A stretch of 64,000 nt of DNA from Crickella sp963642455 (lineage in GTDB: Bacteria; Bacillota; Clostridia; Peptostreptococcales; Anaerovoracaceae). Both the position numbers and the translations under genes were made by a program. The stretch's first letter is position 1, and each line of letters starts with the position of its first letter. Shown here in pieces: positions 36,071 to 44,656 of the stretch. Below the pieces are notes generated by a model that was not told where the DNA came from, did not search any database, and worked only from the letters and a program-made list of their open reading frames with translations. The DNA is taken from NCBI GenBank assembly GCA_963642455.1, contig CAVIGM010000001.1, positions 1 through 64,000 of the forward strand. The letters run 5' to 3'.

Positions 36071-36106
36071 CTATTCTTTCTATTCTTTCTATTCTTTCTA
36101 CTCTTT
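36071..36106 (-). repeat. 9-bp tandem repeats between yqeK and rsfS
   Basis: On the + strand CTATTCTTT occurs three times without mismatch at 36071-36079, 36080-36088 and 36089-36097, followed by CTACTCTTT at 36098-36106. They fill about half of the 74-nt spacer. Confidence 0.92.
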
Positions 36107-36116
36107 CTCCAAAGGC

Positions 36117-36695
36117 CTATAATCGAATCCTCGAAGCGATATAATCGCGAGCCTCGATCGTATCCTCGTCAATTACCCTGTTCTTAAGCTTGATTTGATC
36201 TATCGTATAATCCATGATGAAGAGGCACACGCCGTCAAGATCTGTCAGAGCTTCTTTCTGAAGCCTTGCAAGCTCAGGATAAGAGCGATTCTCCTCAATT
36301 GCATCAGATACATATACTATCTCCTCGAGAAGCGACATCCCCGCCCTTCCGGTTGTATGATATGCAACGGCATTAAGAACGTCTCCGTCTGTGACTCCGA
36401 ATTCTTTCTCTAATAACTTGCTTGCTATCTTCGAATGAGCAAGAGGATTATTATATAAAAGCGATTCGGAAAGGCCATATTCTCTTATCAGCCTGTTAGC
36501 TATCTCATCGTCAAGGCATTTCGCAATGTCGTGGTATCTTCCTGCAAAAGCAGCCTTCTCTATGTCAGCACCGTAGCAATCGGCGAGCATAGAGGCCATT
36601 TTCTCAACTCCGAGGCTATGCTTATATCGGCTTGGCTTAAGCTTGGCCTTCATAAATTCTTCAAGCCTATTTCTATCTGTACAAATTATGCTCAA
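36117..36695 (-). CDS. yqeK: YqeK-family HD hydrolase (diadenosine tetraphosphatase)
   Basis: A 192-residue HD-domain protein. Metal-binding residues are seen in RYKHSLGVEKMA (His), GRYHDIAKCLDD (His-Asp), PLAHSKIA and AYHTTGRAGMSLLEEIVYVSDAIE. YqeK homologues hydrolyse Ap4A symmetrically to ADP. It probably starts at TTG 36695, with GAGGAG seven bases upstream inside nadD, and overlaps nadD by 23 nt. The order nadD-yqeK-rsfS is conserved. Confidence 0.92.
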   Translation of the reverse strand: MSIICTDRNRLEEFMKAKLKPSRYKHSLGVEKMASMLADCYGADIEKAAFAGRYHDIAKCLDDEIANRLIREYGLSESLLYNNPLAHSKIASKLLEKEFGVTDGDVLNAVAYHTTGRAGMSLLEEIVYVSDAIEENRSYPELARLQKEALTDLDGVCLFIMDYTIDQIKLKNRVIDEDTIEARDYIASRIRL

Positions 36696-37269
36696 TTATG
36701 TACTCCTCTACTTCAGGCAGAACTAATTCCTTAATATCTTCTCCCTTAGCAATTCTCTCTCTTATCTCCGTTGCCGAAACATCCATGGCCGGCATATCGA
36801 GTATGTGAATTCTCGCATCATATAATTTGATATATTCTTCAATCTTTCGCTCTGCTTCCTCGTCCCTCGTTCCGGGCCTTCTTGCCGTAATAAGATCATA
36901 TCCTGCAAGAATTTCTTTTCCTCTATACCAGGTATCAAGCTGAACAAGAGAATCATAGCCGAGCAAGAAATAAATATCTCCATCTAAGCTCTTCGCGAAA
37001 TGCTCTAAGGTATTGAAAGTATAGGATGTATCCTCTTTGGATAGCTCGTAATCCGATACCTTGAAGGCTGTGTTGTAGTGCAGAATCTGCTCAATCATCT
37101 TGTAACGGTCTATTCCCTCCTCTGTCTCGACGCCTAATTTGAAGGGCGACACAAAGGCAGGTATGAAATACAGCTCATCAAGCCCTAATTCCTTGACCGC
37201 CGAGTCAGCAAGTGTGACATGAGCTCTGTGTATCGGATCGAAGGTTCCACCGAATAAGCCTATCTTCAT
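36673..37269 (-). CDS. nadD: Nicotinate-nucleotide adenylyltransferase
   Basis: A 198-residue nucleotidyltransferase making deamido-NAD from nicotinate mononucleotide and ATP. Motifs: GLFGGTFDPIHRAHV (4-18), the LLGYDSLVQLDTWYRGKEI region and the C-terminal DVSATEIRERIAKG. Length is typical. It adjoins aspS with no gap and overlaps yqeK, suggesting coupled translation. Confidence 0.97.
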   Translation of the reverse strand: MKIGLFGGTFDPIHRAHVTLADSAVKELGLDELYFIPAFVSPFKLGVETEEGIDRYKMIEQILHYNTAFKVSDYELSKEDTSYTFNTLEHFAKSLDGDIYFLLGYDSLVQLDTWYRGKEILAGYDLITARRPGTRDEEAERKIEEYIKLYDARIHILDMPAMDVSATEIRERIAKGEDIKELVLPEVEEYIIEHNLYR

Positions 37270-39096
37270 TTATTTGTCCTCGATTGAAGTATCTGAAGAC
37301 ACCGAATTATCTGATGTGTCCGAAACAGCCGAAGCTTCAATCGCTATGCCAAGCTCATCAAGCTGTAGCTGTTCAACAGGAGCTGGCGCTTCGCATACAG
37401 GGCATTCAGCATTCTGGTTCTTAGGAAAAGCAATAACCTCTCTGATACTTTTCTCGCCGAGAAGAAGCATTACCAGTCTGTCGAGACCATAAGCAAGTCC
37501 TGCATGAGGTGGTGCTCCATATTTGAAAGCTTCGATTAGGAAGCCGAATTTCTCCTGACATTCCTCTTCGGAAAGACCGAGCACCTCGAACATCTTAGCT
37601 TGAAGCTCTCTGTCGTGAATTCTTACACTTCCGCCGCCAAGCTCAACTCCGTTAAGAACGATGTCATAAGCATTTGCATTAAGGCCGAGAATGTCGCCCT
37701 CGTCAAGCTTATATAATTCATCAAGCTTAGGCTGTGTGAAAGGATGGTGCATAGCCTTAATCTTGCCCTCGTCATCCTCTTCGAACATTGGGAAGTCGAC
37801 AACCCACAGGAAGTTGAATTTATTATCGTCAAGAAGTCCAAGCTCTCCTGCGATTCTTCTTCTGAGAAAGCCCAAGGTATCAAATACAATCTTAGGCTTA
37901 TCGCTGCAGATAAATACGATATCTCCTACCTTAGCCTCGCACTTATCAAGTATCGCCTTAAGCTCTTCTTCTGAGAAAAATTTCGAAACAGAGGATGTAA
38001 TTCCCTCTTCTTCGTACTTAATCCATACAAGGCCCTTTGCTCCGTAGTGCTTCGCCTCTTGTGTCAGCTTATCAATCTTCTTTCTTGAGAAATCAGAAGC
38101 AGCATTTGGAACGCAAATGCCTCTTACATCTCCGCCCTCAGATAGAGCCTTAGTGAATACCTCGAAGTTGCATCCTGCTACAAGCTCGTTTAATTTAATA
38201 AGCTCAATTCCGAAACGTGTGTCAGGCTTATCCGAGCCATATCTTTCCATAGCCTCAGCGTAGGTCATGCGCTTGAAAGGCGTTTCGATATCAATTCCCT
38301 TGACCTCTTTCATAACTTTCTTAAGGAAGCCCTCTTGAATTTCGATGATAGTGTCCTCGTCAGCAAAGGATACCTCAAGGTCAATCTGTGTGAATTCAGG
38401 CTGTCTGTCAGCTCGAAGGTCCTCGTCTCTGAAGCACTTAGCTATCTGGAAATATCTGTCTGTTCCCGATACCATAAGAAGCTGTTTGAATAGCTGAGGT
38501 GACTGAGGAAGTGCATAGAAACAGCCGTTCTTAACTCTGCTTGGCACGATATAGTCTCTTGCGCCTTCAGGAGTTGATTTGATGAGAATCGGAGTTTCGA
38601 CCTCGGTGAAGCCCATCTCGTCGAAATAATCCCTTGCGCATTTAACGACTCTGTGTCTGAAAGTCAGATTGCGCTGCATCTTAGGTTTTCTTAGATCCAA
38701 ATATCTATATTTGAGCCTCAGATTATCGTCTACATTGTCATCATCCTTAACATAAATAGGTGGTGTCATTGCTTCTGAATATATTACAAGGTCGCTTGCA
38801 AAAATCTCTATGTCTCCAGTTGCGAGCTTGTCATTCTTAGAGCTTCTTTCTGCAACCTTGCCCTTGATTCCGATTACATATTCGCTTCTTAGGCTCTTAG
38901 CTTTCTCGAGAATTGCTTCTCCAAGATCCTCGTTGAAGGTAATCTGAACGATGCCCGTCTTATCTCTTAGGTCAACAAATACCAAGCTTCCAAGGCTTCT
39001 TGCCTTAGCTACCCAGCCATTTAATACGACATCTTTGCCAACATCGCTAAGTCTAAGCTCCCCGCACATATTAGTTCTCTTAAATAAGTCTGCCAT
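37270..39096 (-). CDS. aspS: Aspartyl-tRNA synthetase
   Basis: A 608-residue class II synthetase with an N-terminal OB anticodon-binding domain (DVVLNGWVAKARSLGSLVFVDLRDKTG, seen as NGWVAKARSLGSLVF), motif 2 FRDEDLRADRQPEFTQID (RDEDLRADRQPEF), a GAD insertion domain and motif 3 GLAYGLDRLVMLLLG. The C-terminus has a short Ser/Asp-rich tail. The start at 39096 is chosen over 39117 because AGAGGA precedes it and MADLFKRTNMCGELR matches family N-termini. Discriminating or non-discriminating type cannot be told. It lies downstream of hisS, a common Firmicutes pair. Confidence 0.98.
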   Translation of the reverse strand: MADLFKRTNMCGELRLSDVGKDVVLNGWVAKARSLGSLVFVDLRDKTGIVQITFNEDLGEAILEKAKSLRSEYVIGIKGKVAERSSKNDKLATGDIEIFASDLVIYSEAMTPPIYVKDDDNVDDNLRLKYRYLDLRKPKMQRNLTFRHRVVKCARDYFDEMGFTEVETPILIKSTPEGARDYIVPSRVKNGCFYALPQSPQLFKQLLMVSGTDRYFQIAKCFRDEDLRADRQPEFTQIDLEVSFADEDTIIEIQEGFLKKVMKEVKGIDIETPFKRMTYAEAMERYGSDKPDTRFGIELIKLNELVAGCNFEVFTKALSEGGDVRGICVPNAASDFSRKKIDKLTQEAKHYGAKGLVWIKYEEEGITSSVSKFFSEEELKAILDKCEAKVGDIVFICSDKPKIVFDTLGFLRRRIAGELGLLDDNKFNFLWVVDFPMFEEDDEGKIKAMHHPFTQPKLDELYKLDEGDILGLNANAYDIVLNGVELGGGSVRIHDRELQAKMFEVLGLSEEECQEKFGFLIEAFKYGAPPHAGLAYGLDRLVMLLLGEKSIREVIAFPKNQNAECPVCEAPAPVEQLQLDELGIAIEASAVSDTSDNSVSSDTSIEDK

Positions 39097-39208
39097 TTCG
39101 ATCCTCTCTTGTATCATTTTCTATATTTAATGCTTAATCTAATATTTAGTCATGAATTCTTGCTATCTGAATTTGAATTCAAATTGCTAATTCACATACA
39201 CCTTATAA

Positions 39209-40462
39209 TTAGGCCTTAATTGTCTTAATTAGTTCGTCGGCATCAAGCTTAGTCTGCTCGGATTTGTCCATATCCTTAAGCGTAAGAATTCCGGAATTCA
39301 TCTCATCCTCACCGATAACCACGCTGTATTTAGCGCCAAGCTTATTTGCGTATTTGAGCTGACCTTTAAGATTGCGATTCTTCGTATCTATCACAGCCTT
39401 AATTCCCTGCCCGCGGAGCTTTTGCATAAGCTTAAGGCAATATGGAATTGCTTCTTTCTGAGCCCATGCGATAAATAGCTCAGGCCCGCTTGTGCCGCCG
39501 AAGTCAGAGCCTGCAGCCTCCATAAGCATGATGAGTCTTTCCTTGCCAAGACCGAAGCCTACACCCGGCATATCAGGACCGCCTACTTCTTCGATGAGGT
39601 GGTCGTATCTTCCGCCGCCGCATACGGTGCCCTGCGCTCCAATCCTGTTAGTGATAAATTCAAAAGCAGTCTTCGTATAATAGTCAAGGCCTCTTACGAT
39701 TGAAGGGTCAACTATGTATTCAATGCCCATAGCATCAAGGTGTGCCTCAAGCTCCTCAAGTGCCGCCTTGCAATCGTCGCAAAGATAGTCGAGCATCATA
39801 GGAGCGCCCTGCACCAGCGACCAGCAGATCTCGCTTTTGCAATCAAGAATTCTCATCGGATTCTTCTCGTATCTGCTCTTGCAAGTATCGCAGAGCTGAT
39901 CGTATTTAGGCTCGAGGAAGCCCTGCAGCGCTTTTCTATATACAGGTCTGCAATTTCTGCAGCCGACGCTCGAAATGTGTAGCTCAATATCCTCAACCTT
40001 CATTCTCTTGAGGAAATCCGCAGCCATTGCGATTACTTCGGCATCAGCAAGCATATCCGATGTTCCGAAATTCTCAATGCCGAACTGGTGGAATTCTCTG
40101 AGCCTTCCTGCCTGTGGTTTCTCATAACGGAAGCAAGAAGTGCTGTAATAATATTTGCTTGGCTGAGTCTCAGCATATTGATTGCTCTCGATAAAGGCTC
40201 TTACAGTCGGCGATGTGCCCTCAGGCTTAAGAGTTATGCTTCTGTGTCCCATATCCTCGAAGGTATACATTTCCTTCTGCACGATATCTGTTGTCTCTCC
40301 TACGCCTCTGTTGAAAAGCTCTGTAGCTTCAAAAGTAGGTGTCCTCATCTCGAGAAAACCATATTCCTCGCAAAGCTTCGCCCATTCTTTTTCGATATAC
40401 TGCCACTTGTAGACTTCGCTTGGTAGTACATCCTTCGTTCCCTTAGGTGCCTTAATTGCCAT
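39209..40462 (-). CDS. hisS: Histidyl-tRNA synthetase
   Basis: A 417-residue class II synthetase. It begins with AIKAPKGTKDVLPSEVYKW, typical of HisRS, and has the KPEGTSPTVRAFIE motif 2 region, RYEKPQAGRLREFHQFGIE, the histidine-A loop VRGLDYYTKTAFEF, GGGRYDHLI and an anticodon-binding C-terminus. A four-Cys segment (CRNCRPVYRK...CDTCKSR...CDDC) is present, as in some clostridial forms. The start at 40462 follows GGAGG and is one base after the hemZ stop; the longer form from 40519 is rejected. Confidence 0.98.
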   Translation of the reverse strand: MAIKAPKGTKDVLPSEVYKWQYIEKEWAKLCEEYGFLEMRTPTFEATELFNRGVGETTDIVQKEMYTFEDMGHRSITLKPEGTSPTVRAFIESNQYAETQPSKYYYSTSCFRYEKPQAGRLREFHQFGIENFGTSDMLADAEVIAMAADFLKRMKVEDIELHISSVGCRNCRPVYRKALQGFLEPKYDQLCDTCKSRYEKNPMRILDCKSEICWSLVQGAPMMLDYLCDDCKAALEELEAHLDAMGIEYIVDPSIVRGLDYYTKTAFEFITNRIGAQGTVCGGGRYDHLIEEVGGPDMPGVGFGLGKERLIMLMEAAGSDFGGTSGPELFIAWAQKEAIPYCLKLMQKLRGQGIKAVIDTKNRNLKGQLKYANKLGAKYSVVIGEDEMNSGILTLKDMDKSEQTKLDADELIKTIKA

Positions 40463-40463
40463 C

Positions 40464-41852
40464 CTAACCTCCGTAATATAAATTCTTTCTTCTAAGCATT
40501 TCGTCGAAACGCTCATCATATACTCTGTAATTTGCTACATTTGGAATGCGTTCGAGCCTATCTTCGCTTGGGAAATATACTTTTCCGATGGCTCCCGCCC
40601 CAAGAGCAATTATTGTCTGTTTCTCTTCCATAATCCTTATATTGTAAAGCGAATGTGTATTCTCCTTGCAATATCCGATATTCTCAAATGCGCCGATTTG
40701 ATGCTTTTGCTTATATATGTAATAAGGGTAAAAGCCTTCGGCAATCAGCCTGTCGTGCGCATATTCGAGCATTCTCGCAACTACCTTGGCATTTCGTCTG
40801 TAATACGAAGGGTCCTCGTCTTTCATCTTAGAGCCCCTCTTAACAGAAAGCGTATGCACTGTAATGTTGTTAGCCCCAAGACCTATTACCTTCTCAAGTG
40901 TGGCTACGAAATCCTCATAATCCTCTTCTGGCAGGCCTGCTATAATGTCCGCATTTATAATCTCGAAGCCGTATTTCGAAGCTGCATCATAGGCCTTTGT
41001 AATATCCTCGGCGCTGTGATTTCTTCCGATTAGCTTAAGCGTATCGTCCTTCATGGTCTGAGGATTGATGCTGATTCTCGAAATCCCTTTATCTTTGAGA
41101 GCTTGAAGCTTGTCAGCAGTTATTGTGTCAGGCCTTCCTGCCTCGACTGTGAATTCAATCTCGGATGGCTTGATATCGAAGCTTGTCGCAATCTCATCTA
41201 TAAGCCTTTCGAGCTGCTTGGCATTTAATGTTGTTGGCGTTCCTCCGCCTATATAAATGCTTTCGATTGAAGCTGCTTTTGAAGATTCTTTATTAAGCTC
41301 TCCTGTATATCTAATCTCTTTATAGAGATTCTCAAGATACTTAGCTATCTCCCCTTCATCTGCAACATTAGATGCAAATGAACAATATGCACATCTTGTC
41401 GGGCAGAACGGAATTCCTACATATAACGAAAGCTTAGCTGGATCAGGCTCTTCGACATGCTTAAGCTGATAATCGATTATTTCGTCAAGCAGCTTGATTT
41501 TTCTGTCGCTCATAAGATAGAGAGTTGACAGGCAATCATTAAGCTTCTCGATAGAGCCAAGCTCCTTATATTTATCTAAGGCAAGCTTCAAAGGTCTAAC
41601 GCCTGTCATGGTTCCCCATTCAGGCTCAGAGCCCGTCAGATCTTTCAAGAGATTATATAGCTCCCTCTTAATCGTATCCCTTCTGCCTGTGCCCTCGGCA
41701 TTAAGAAGATAGCTTCCTTCTCTTAGGCATATCTTGCTATCTTGGCCAAGATCTATTCCGATCGTCTCGAATTCCGATTCGTCGAGGAATACTCGGCACA
41801 TTTCCGCATAATGGTAGTCATTTTCAATTTTGTTCAAATAGAATCTATACAA
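40464..41852 (-). CDS. hemZ: HemZ-type radical SAM coproporphyrinogen dehydrogenase-like protein
   Basis: A 462-residue radical SAM protein of the HemN/HemZ group. The [4Fe-4S] CxxxCxxC motif is C150-C154-C157 in GIPFCPTRCAYCSFAS; a SAM-binding GGGTPTTL follows. The first 140 residues are the HemZ-specific extension (EPEWGTMTGVRPLKL). HemZ is paired with hisS and aspS in many Clostridia. Its true substrate is uncertain; some HemN relatives do not act on porphyrins, and no other haem genes are here. It likely starts at TTG 41852 and overlaps the upstream MBL gene by 8 nt. Confidence 0.9.
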   Translation of the reverse strand: MYRFYLNKIENDYHYAEMCRVFLDESEFETIGIDLGQDSKICLREGSYLLNAEGTGRRDTIKRELYNLLKDLTGSEPEWGTMTGVRPLKLALDKYKELGSIEKLNDCLSTLYLMSDRKIKLLDEIIDYQLKHVEEPDPAKLSLYVGIPFCPTRCAYCSFASNVADEGEIAKYLENLYKEIRYTGELNKESSKAASIESIYIGGGTPTTLNAKQLERLIDEIATSFDIKPSEIEFTVEAGRPDTITADKLQALKDKGISRISINPQTMKDDTLKLIGRNHSAEDITKAYDAASKYGFEIINADIIAGLPEEDYEDFVATLEKVIGLGANNITVHTLSVKRGSKMKDEDPSYYRRNAKVVARMLEYAHDRLIAEGFYPYYIYKQKHQIGAFENIGYCKENTHSLYNIRIMEEKQTIIALGAGAIGKVYFPSEDRLERIPNVANYRVYDERFDEMLRRKNLYYGG

Positions 41853-42402
41853 AAGGATTATGCCTCTTTTCGAAACCTATTGTCGTTGATTTGCCATGGC
41901 CCGGGTACACGATAATTTCGTCATCAAGAGCAAAAAGCTTCTTGCTTATCGAATCGTACAGAGCCTGTGGGTCTCCTCCCGGAAAATGCGTAGCTCCAAC
42001 GCTCATGAAGAATAATGTATCTCCCGCAAAGAGCAGCTTATCTTGAGCTAATAATATGCACATTCCGTCTTGCGAATGACCTGGAGTAGCAATTATCTCG
42101 ATCTCCCTATCTCCGAAGCTAAGCAACATATTGTCTGACGCCTTAATATCTGACTTGAATTCCATAGATACCAAAGGCGCATTAGGATATTTAGCCTTGA
42201 ATTTATCAAGATCAGCTACATGGTCGGGATGAGAATGTGTCGCAAAGATATATTCTACCTTCGAATCTCCGATATATTCTGCTACATCATTGCCATAATA
42301 TCCGGGATCGACTACGAAACAAATATTGTTATCTAAGTCCTTAGCAACATAGGTGTTCTCGTCGAGCATTCCTTTGTCAAATGTCTTAATTTCCAAATTC
42401 AT
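41845..42402 (-). CDS. MBL-fold metal hydrolase (glyoxalase II-like)
   Basis: A 185-residue compact metallo-beta-lactamase-fold hydrolase. The zinc site is ATHSHPDHVADLDKF (HxHxDH), with later ligands in TPGHSQDGMCIL, FAGDTLFF and YPGHGKST. Size and motif spacing match the YcbL/glyoxalase II-like group; it lacks the C-terminal helical domain of true glyoxalase II, so the substrate (a thioester such as S-lactoylglutathione analogues) is not determined. It lies between rel and hemZ, as in many Lachnospiraceae and relatives. Confidence 0.88.
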   Translation of the reverse strand: MNLEIKTFDKGMLDENTYVAKDLDNNICFVVDPGYYGNDVAEYIGDSKVEYIFATHSHPDHVADLDKFKAKYPNAPLVSMEFKSDIKASDNMLLSFGDREIEIIATPGHSQDGMCILLAQDKLLFAGDTLFFMSVGATHFPGGDPQALYDSISKKLFALDDEIIVYPGHGKSTTIGFEKRHNPFV

Positions 42403-42444
42403 ATAAATCTCAATCTTTCTTTCTGTTTCAGTTATTGCAACATC

Positions 42445-44646
42445 TTATACAGATCTTGCCCTATATACCTTGTCGATTCCTTCAAGAAGTCTTAGCGCAA
42501 TCATCAATCGCTGCATCTGATGCATATCAGTAATCGAAACAGTAATTATCATATTAACTTCATTTGTTGTAATAGGCTTCATATTTACGCCTGCAAGCGT
42601 TACATCGTTGTCTTCGCAGGTTCGTGAAATATCGCTGAACAGGCCTTTTCTGTCTGTTCCTGTAATTTGAATATCCGCAAAATACGTCTGGCCGGACTTT
42701 GGCGTATCCCAGTTCACGCTTATAAGCCGAGCCTTTTCTTCCTCTCGCAAATTGAGAATATTAGGGCAATCCGTCCTGTGAACGTTAATGCCTTTGCCTT
42801 TTGTTATATATCCGATGATTGTGTCGCCCGGAACAGGATTGCAGCAGCTTGCTCTCTTGATTAGAAGATTGTCTGTTCCCTGAACAACAATGCCCAGATC
42901 TGAGCCCTCTGCTCCCCTGTTAACAACGTGCTTTGACCTAATTTCCTGCTCTTCTTTCTGAGCCTTATTGTTATTGTCCTCATTGTAGTATTCGATGAGA
43001 ATCTGCCCGAGCTTCGATACGAGAGCTCCGCCTCGAGAAATCTGCAAATACAGCTCGTTAACGTTGTCGCATTTAAGCTCCTTGCTTGCCTTAAGAATAT
43101 AAGCATTCTTTGCAACAAGAGAAGGATCATAGCCTTTCTTCTTAAGGTAATTTGTGATATTACTCTTACCTCGCTCAACATTATCGTCCTTGTTCGCCTT
43201 GCGAAGCCATGCCTTGATCTTGTGCTGAGCCTGCGAACTCTTTGCGATATTAAGCCAGTCAATGCTTGGTCCCGAAGAATTGGCAGAGGTAATAATCTCG
43301 ATAATATCTCCATTACGCAAAGTATGGTCGATAGTAACCATCTTGCCGTTGACCTTCGCTCCAACGCAGCGTATGCCTACATCGGTGTGGACCTTGAATG
43401 CGAAATCCAAAGGTGTCGAGTTGACAGGAAGCTCCATTACATCGCCTCGAGGTGTAAAAACAAAGACTTGGTTGTTGAACAAATCGACCTTAAGAGTCTC
43501 AAGGAAATCCACAGAATCCTCTGCGTCCTTTTGCCACTCAAGGGCCTGCCTTAGCCAAGCAAGCTTAGCCTCGCTGTCGTCCTCAGTGCCGTTAACCTTG
43601 CCCTCTTTATATTTCCAATGGGCTGCGATACCATATTCGGCAACTCTATGCATCTCATAGGTTCTAATCTGTATCTCGAAAGGCTCGCCATCATCACCAA
43701 ATACGGTCGTATGAAGACTCTGATACATGTTAGGCTTAGGCATTGCTATATAATCTTTGAATCTTCCCGGAATCGGCTTCCACCTTGTGTGGACAAGTCC
43801 AAGCACCGCATAGCAATCCTTAACATTCTGAACAAGAATTCTTACGGCAAGCAGGTCGAAAATCTCATCAATCTGCTTGTTTTGCACAATCATCTTCTTG
43901 TAAATGCTATATAGATGCTTGTGCCTTCCCTTAACATCATGCTTAATGCCCGCGTCTGTAAGAGTCTGGTCTATTTCGACAATAAGAGATTCGATATTCT
44001 TTGAATAGATTTCTTGTTTCTTCTCGATCTCTTTCTTGAGCCTCTTGTATTCAAGAGGATGCAGATATTTGAGAGCCAAATCCTCAAGCTCGAATTTGAT
44101 GTTGAAGATTCCGAGCCTGCCTGCCAAAGGAGCGTAGATTTCCAAAGTCTCGAGGGCCTTCTCTTCTCTTTTCTCCTGCGACATATATTCGAGGGTTCTC
44201 ATATTATGAAGTCTGTCGGCAAGCTTGATTATAAGGACTCTGATATCCTTAGACATAGCAAGGAACATCTTTCTGAAATTCTCCGCCTGGAGCTCTTCCT
44301 TGGAATCATATTTAACCTTACCGAGCTTGGTAACGCCATCTACAAGAAGTGCAACCTTCTCATCGAAATCTTCAACAAGCTGTTCTCTTGAATAATCGGT
44401 ATCCTCGACCACATCATGCAAAAGTCCCGCAACTATAGTCTCGTTATCCATTCCGAAATTGGCCAGAATCTGGGCAACAGCAACCGGGTGAATTATGTAA
44501 GGCTCACCGCTTTTTCTTAATTGCCCATCATGAAGCCTGCGAGCAGTCTCGAAAGCCTTAATGACTGTTCTGTCATCATACTTCGGATTGATCGCCACCA
44601 TTTCATCGATGAATTGTTCAGTTGTGAGATTTTGCACTTTGGTCAA
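42445..44646 (-). CDS. rel: Bifunctional (p)ppGpp synthetase/hydrolase Rel
   Basis: A 733-residue long RSH enzyme. Domains in order: HD hydrolase (H53, HDVVEDT at 77-83; residues intact), synthetase (about 225-345), TGS (about 385-445; VFVFTPRGDVMELP), helical/Cys region (KRASCCNPVPGDTIIGYIT) and C-terminal ACT (about 660-733). It makes and degrades the alarmone, controlling growth under starvation. The start is TTG 44646, with GGAG seven bases upstream, in the short gap after secDF. Confidence 0.97.
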   Translation of the reverse strand: MTKVQNLTTEQFIDEMVAINPKYDDRTVIKAFETARRLHDGQLRKSGEPYIIHPVAVAQILANFGMDNETIVAGLLHDVVEDTDYSREQLVEDFDEKVALLVDGVTKLGKVKYDSKEELQAENFRKMFLAMSKDIRVLIIKLADRLHNMRTLEYMSQEKREEKALETLEIYAPLAGRLGIFNIKFELEDLALKYLHPLEYKRLKKEIEKKQEIYSKNIESLIVEIDQTLTDAGIKHDVKGRHKHLYSIYKKMIVQNKQIDEIFDLLAVRILVQNVKDCYAVLGLVHTRWKPIPGRFKDYIAMPKPNMYQSLHTTVFGDDGEPFEIQIRTYEMHRVAEYGIAAHWKYKEGKVNGTEDDSEAKLAWLRQALEWQKDAEDSVDFLETLKVDLFNNQVFVFTPRGDVMELPVNSTPLDFAFKVHTDVGIRCVGAKVNGKMVTIDHTLRNGDIIEIITSANSSGPSIDWLNIAKSSQAQHKIKAWLRKANKDDNVERGKSNITNYLKKKGYDPSLVAKNAYILKASKELKCDNVNELYLQISRGGALVSKLGQILIEYYNEDNNNKAQKEEQEIRSKHVVNRGAEGSDLGIVVQGTDNLLIKRASCCNPVPGDTIIGYITKGKGINVHRTDCPNILNLREEEKARLISVNWDTPKSGQTYFADIQITGTDRKGLFSDISRTCEDNDVTLAGVNMKPITTNEVNMIITVSITDMHQMQRLMIALRLLEGIDKVYRARSV

Positions 44647-44656
44647 TTCTTAGCTC

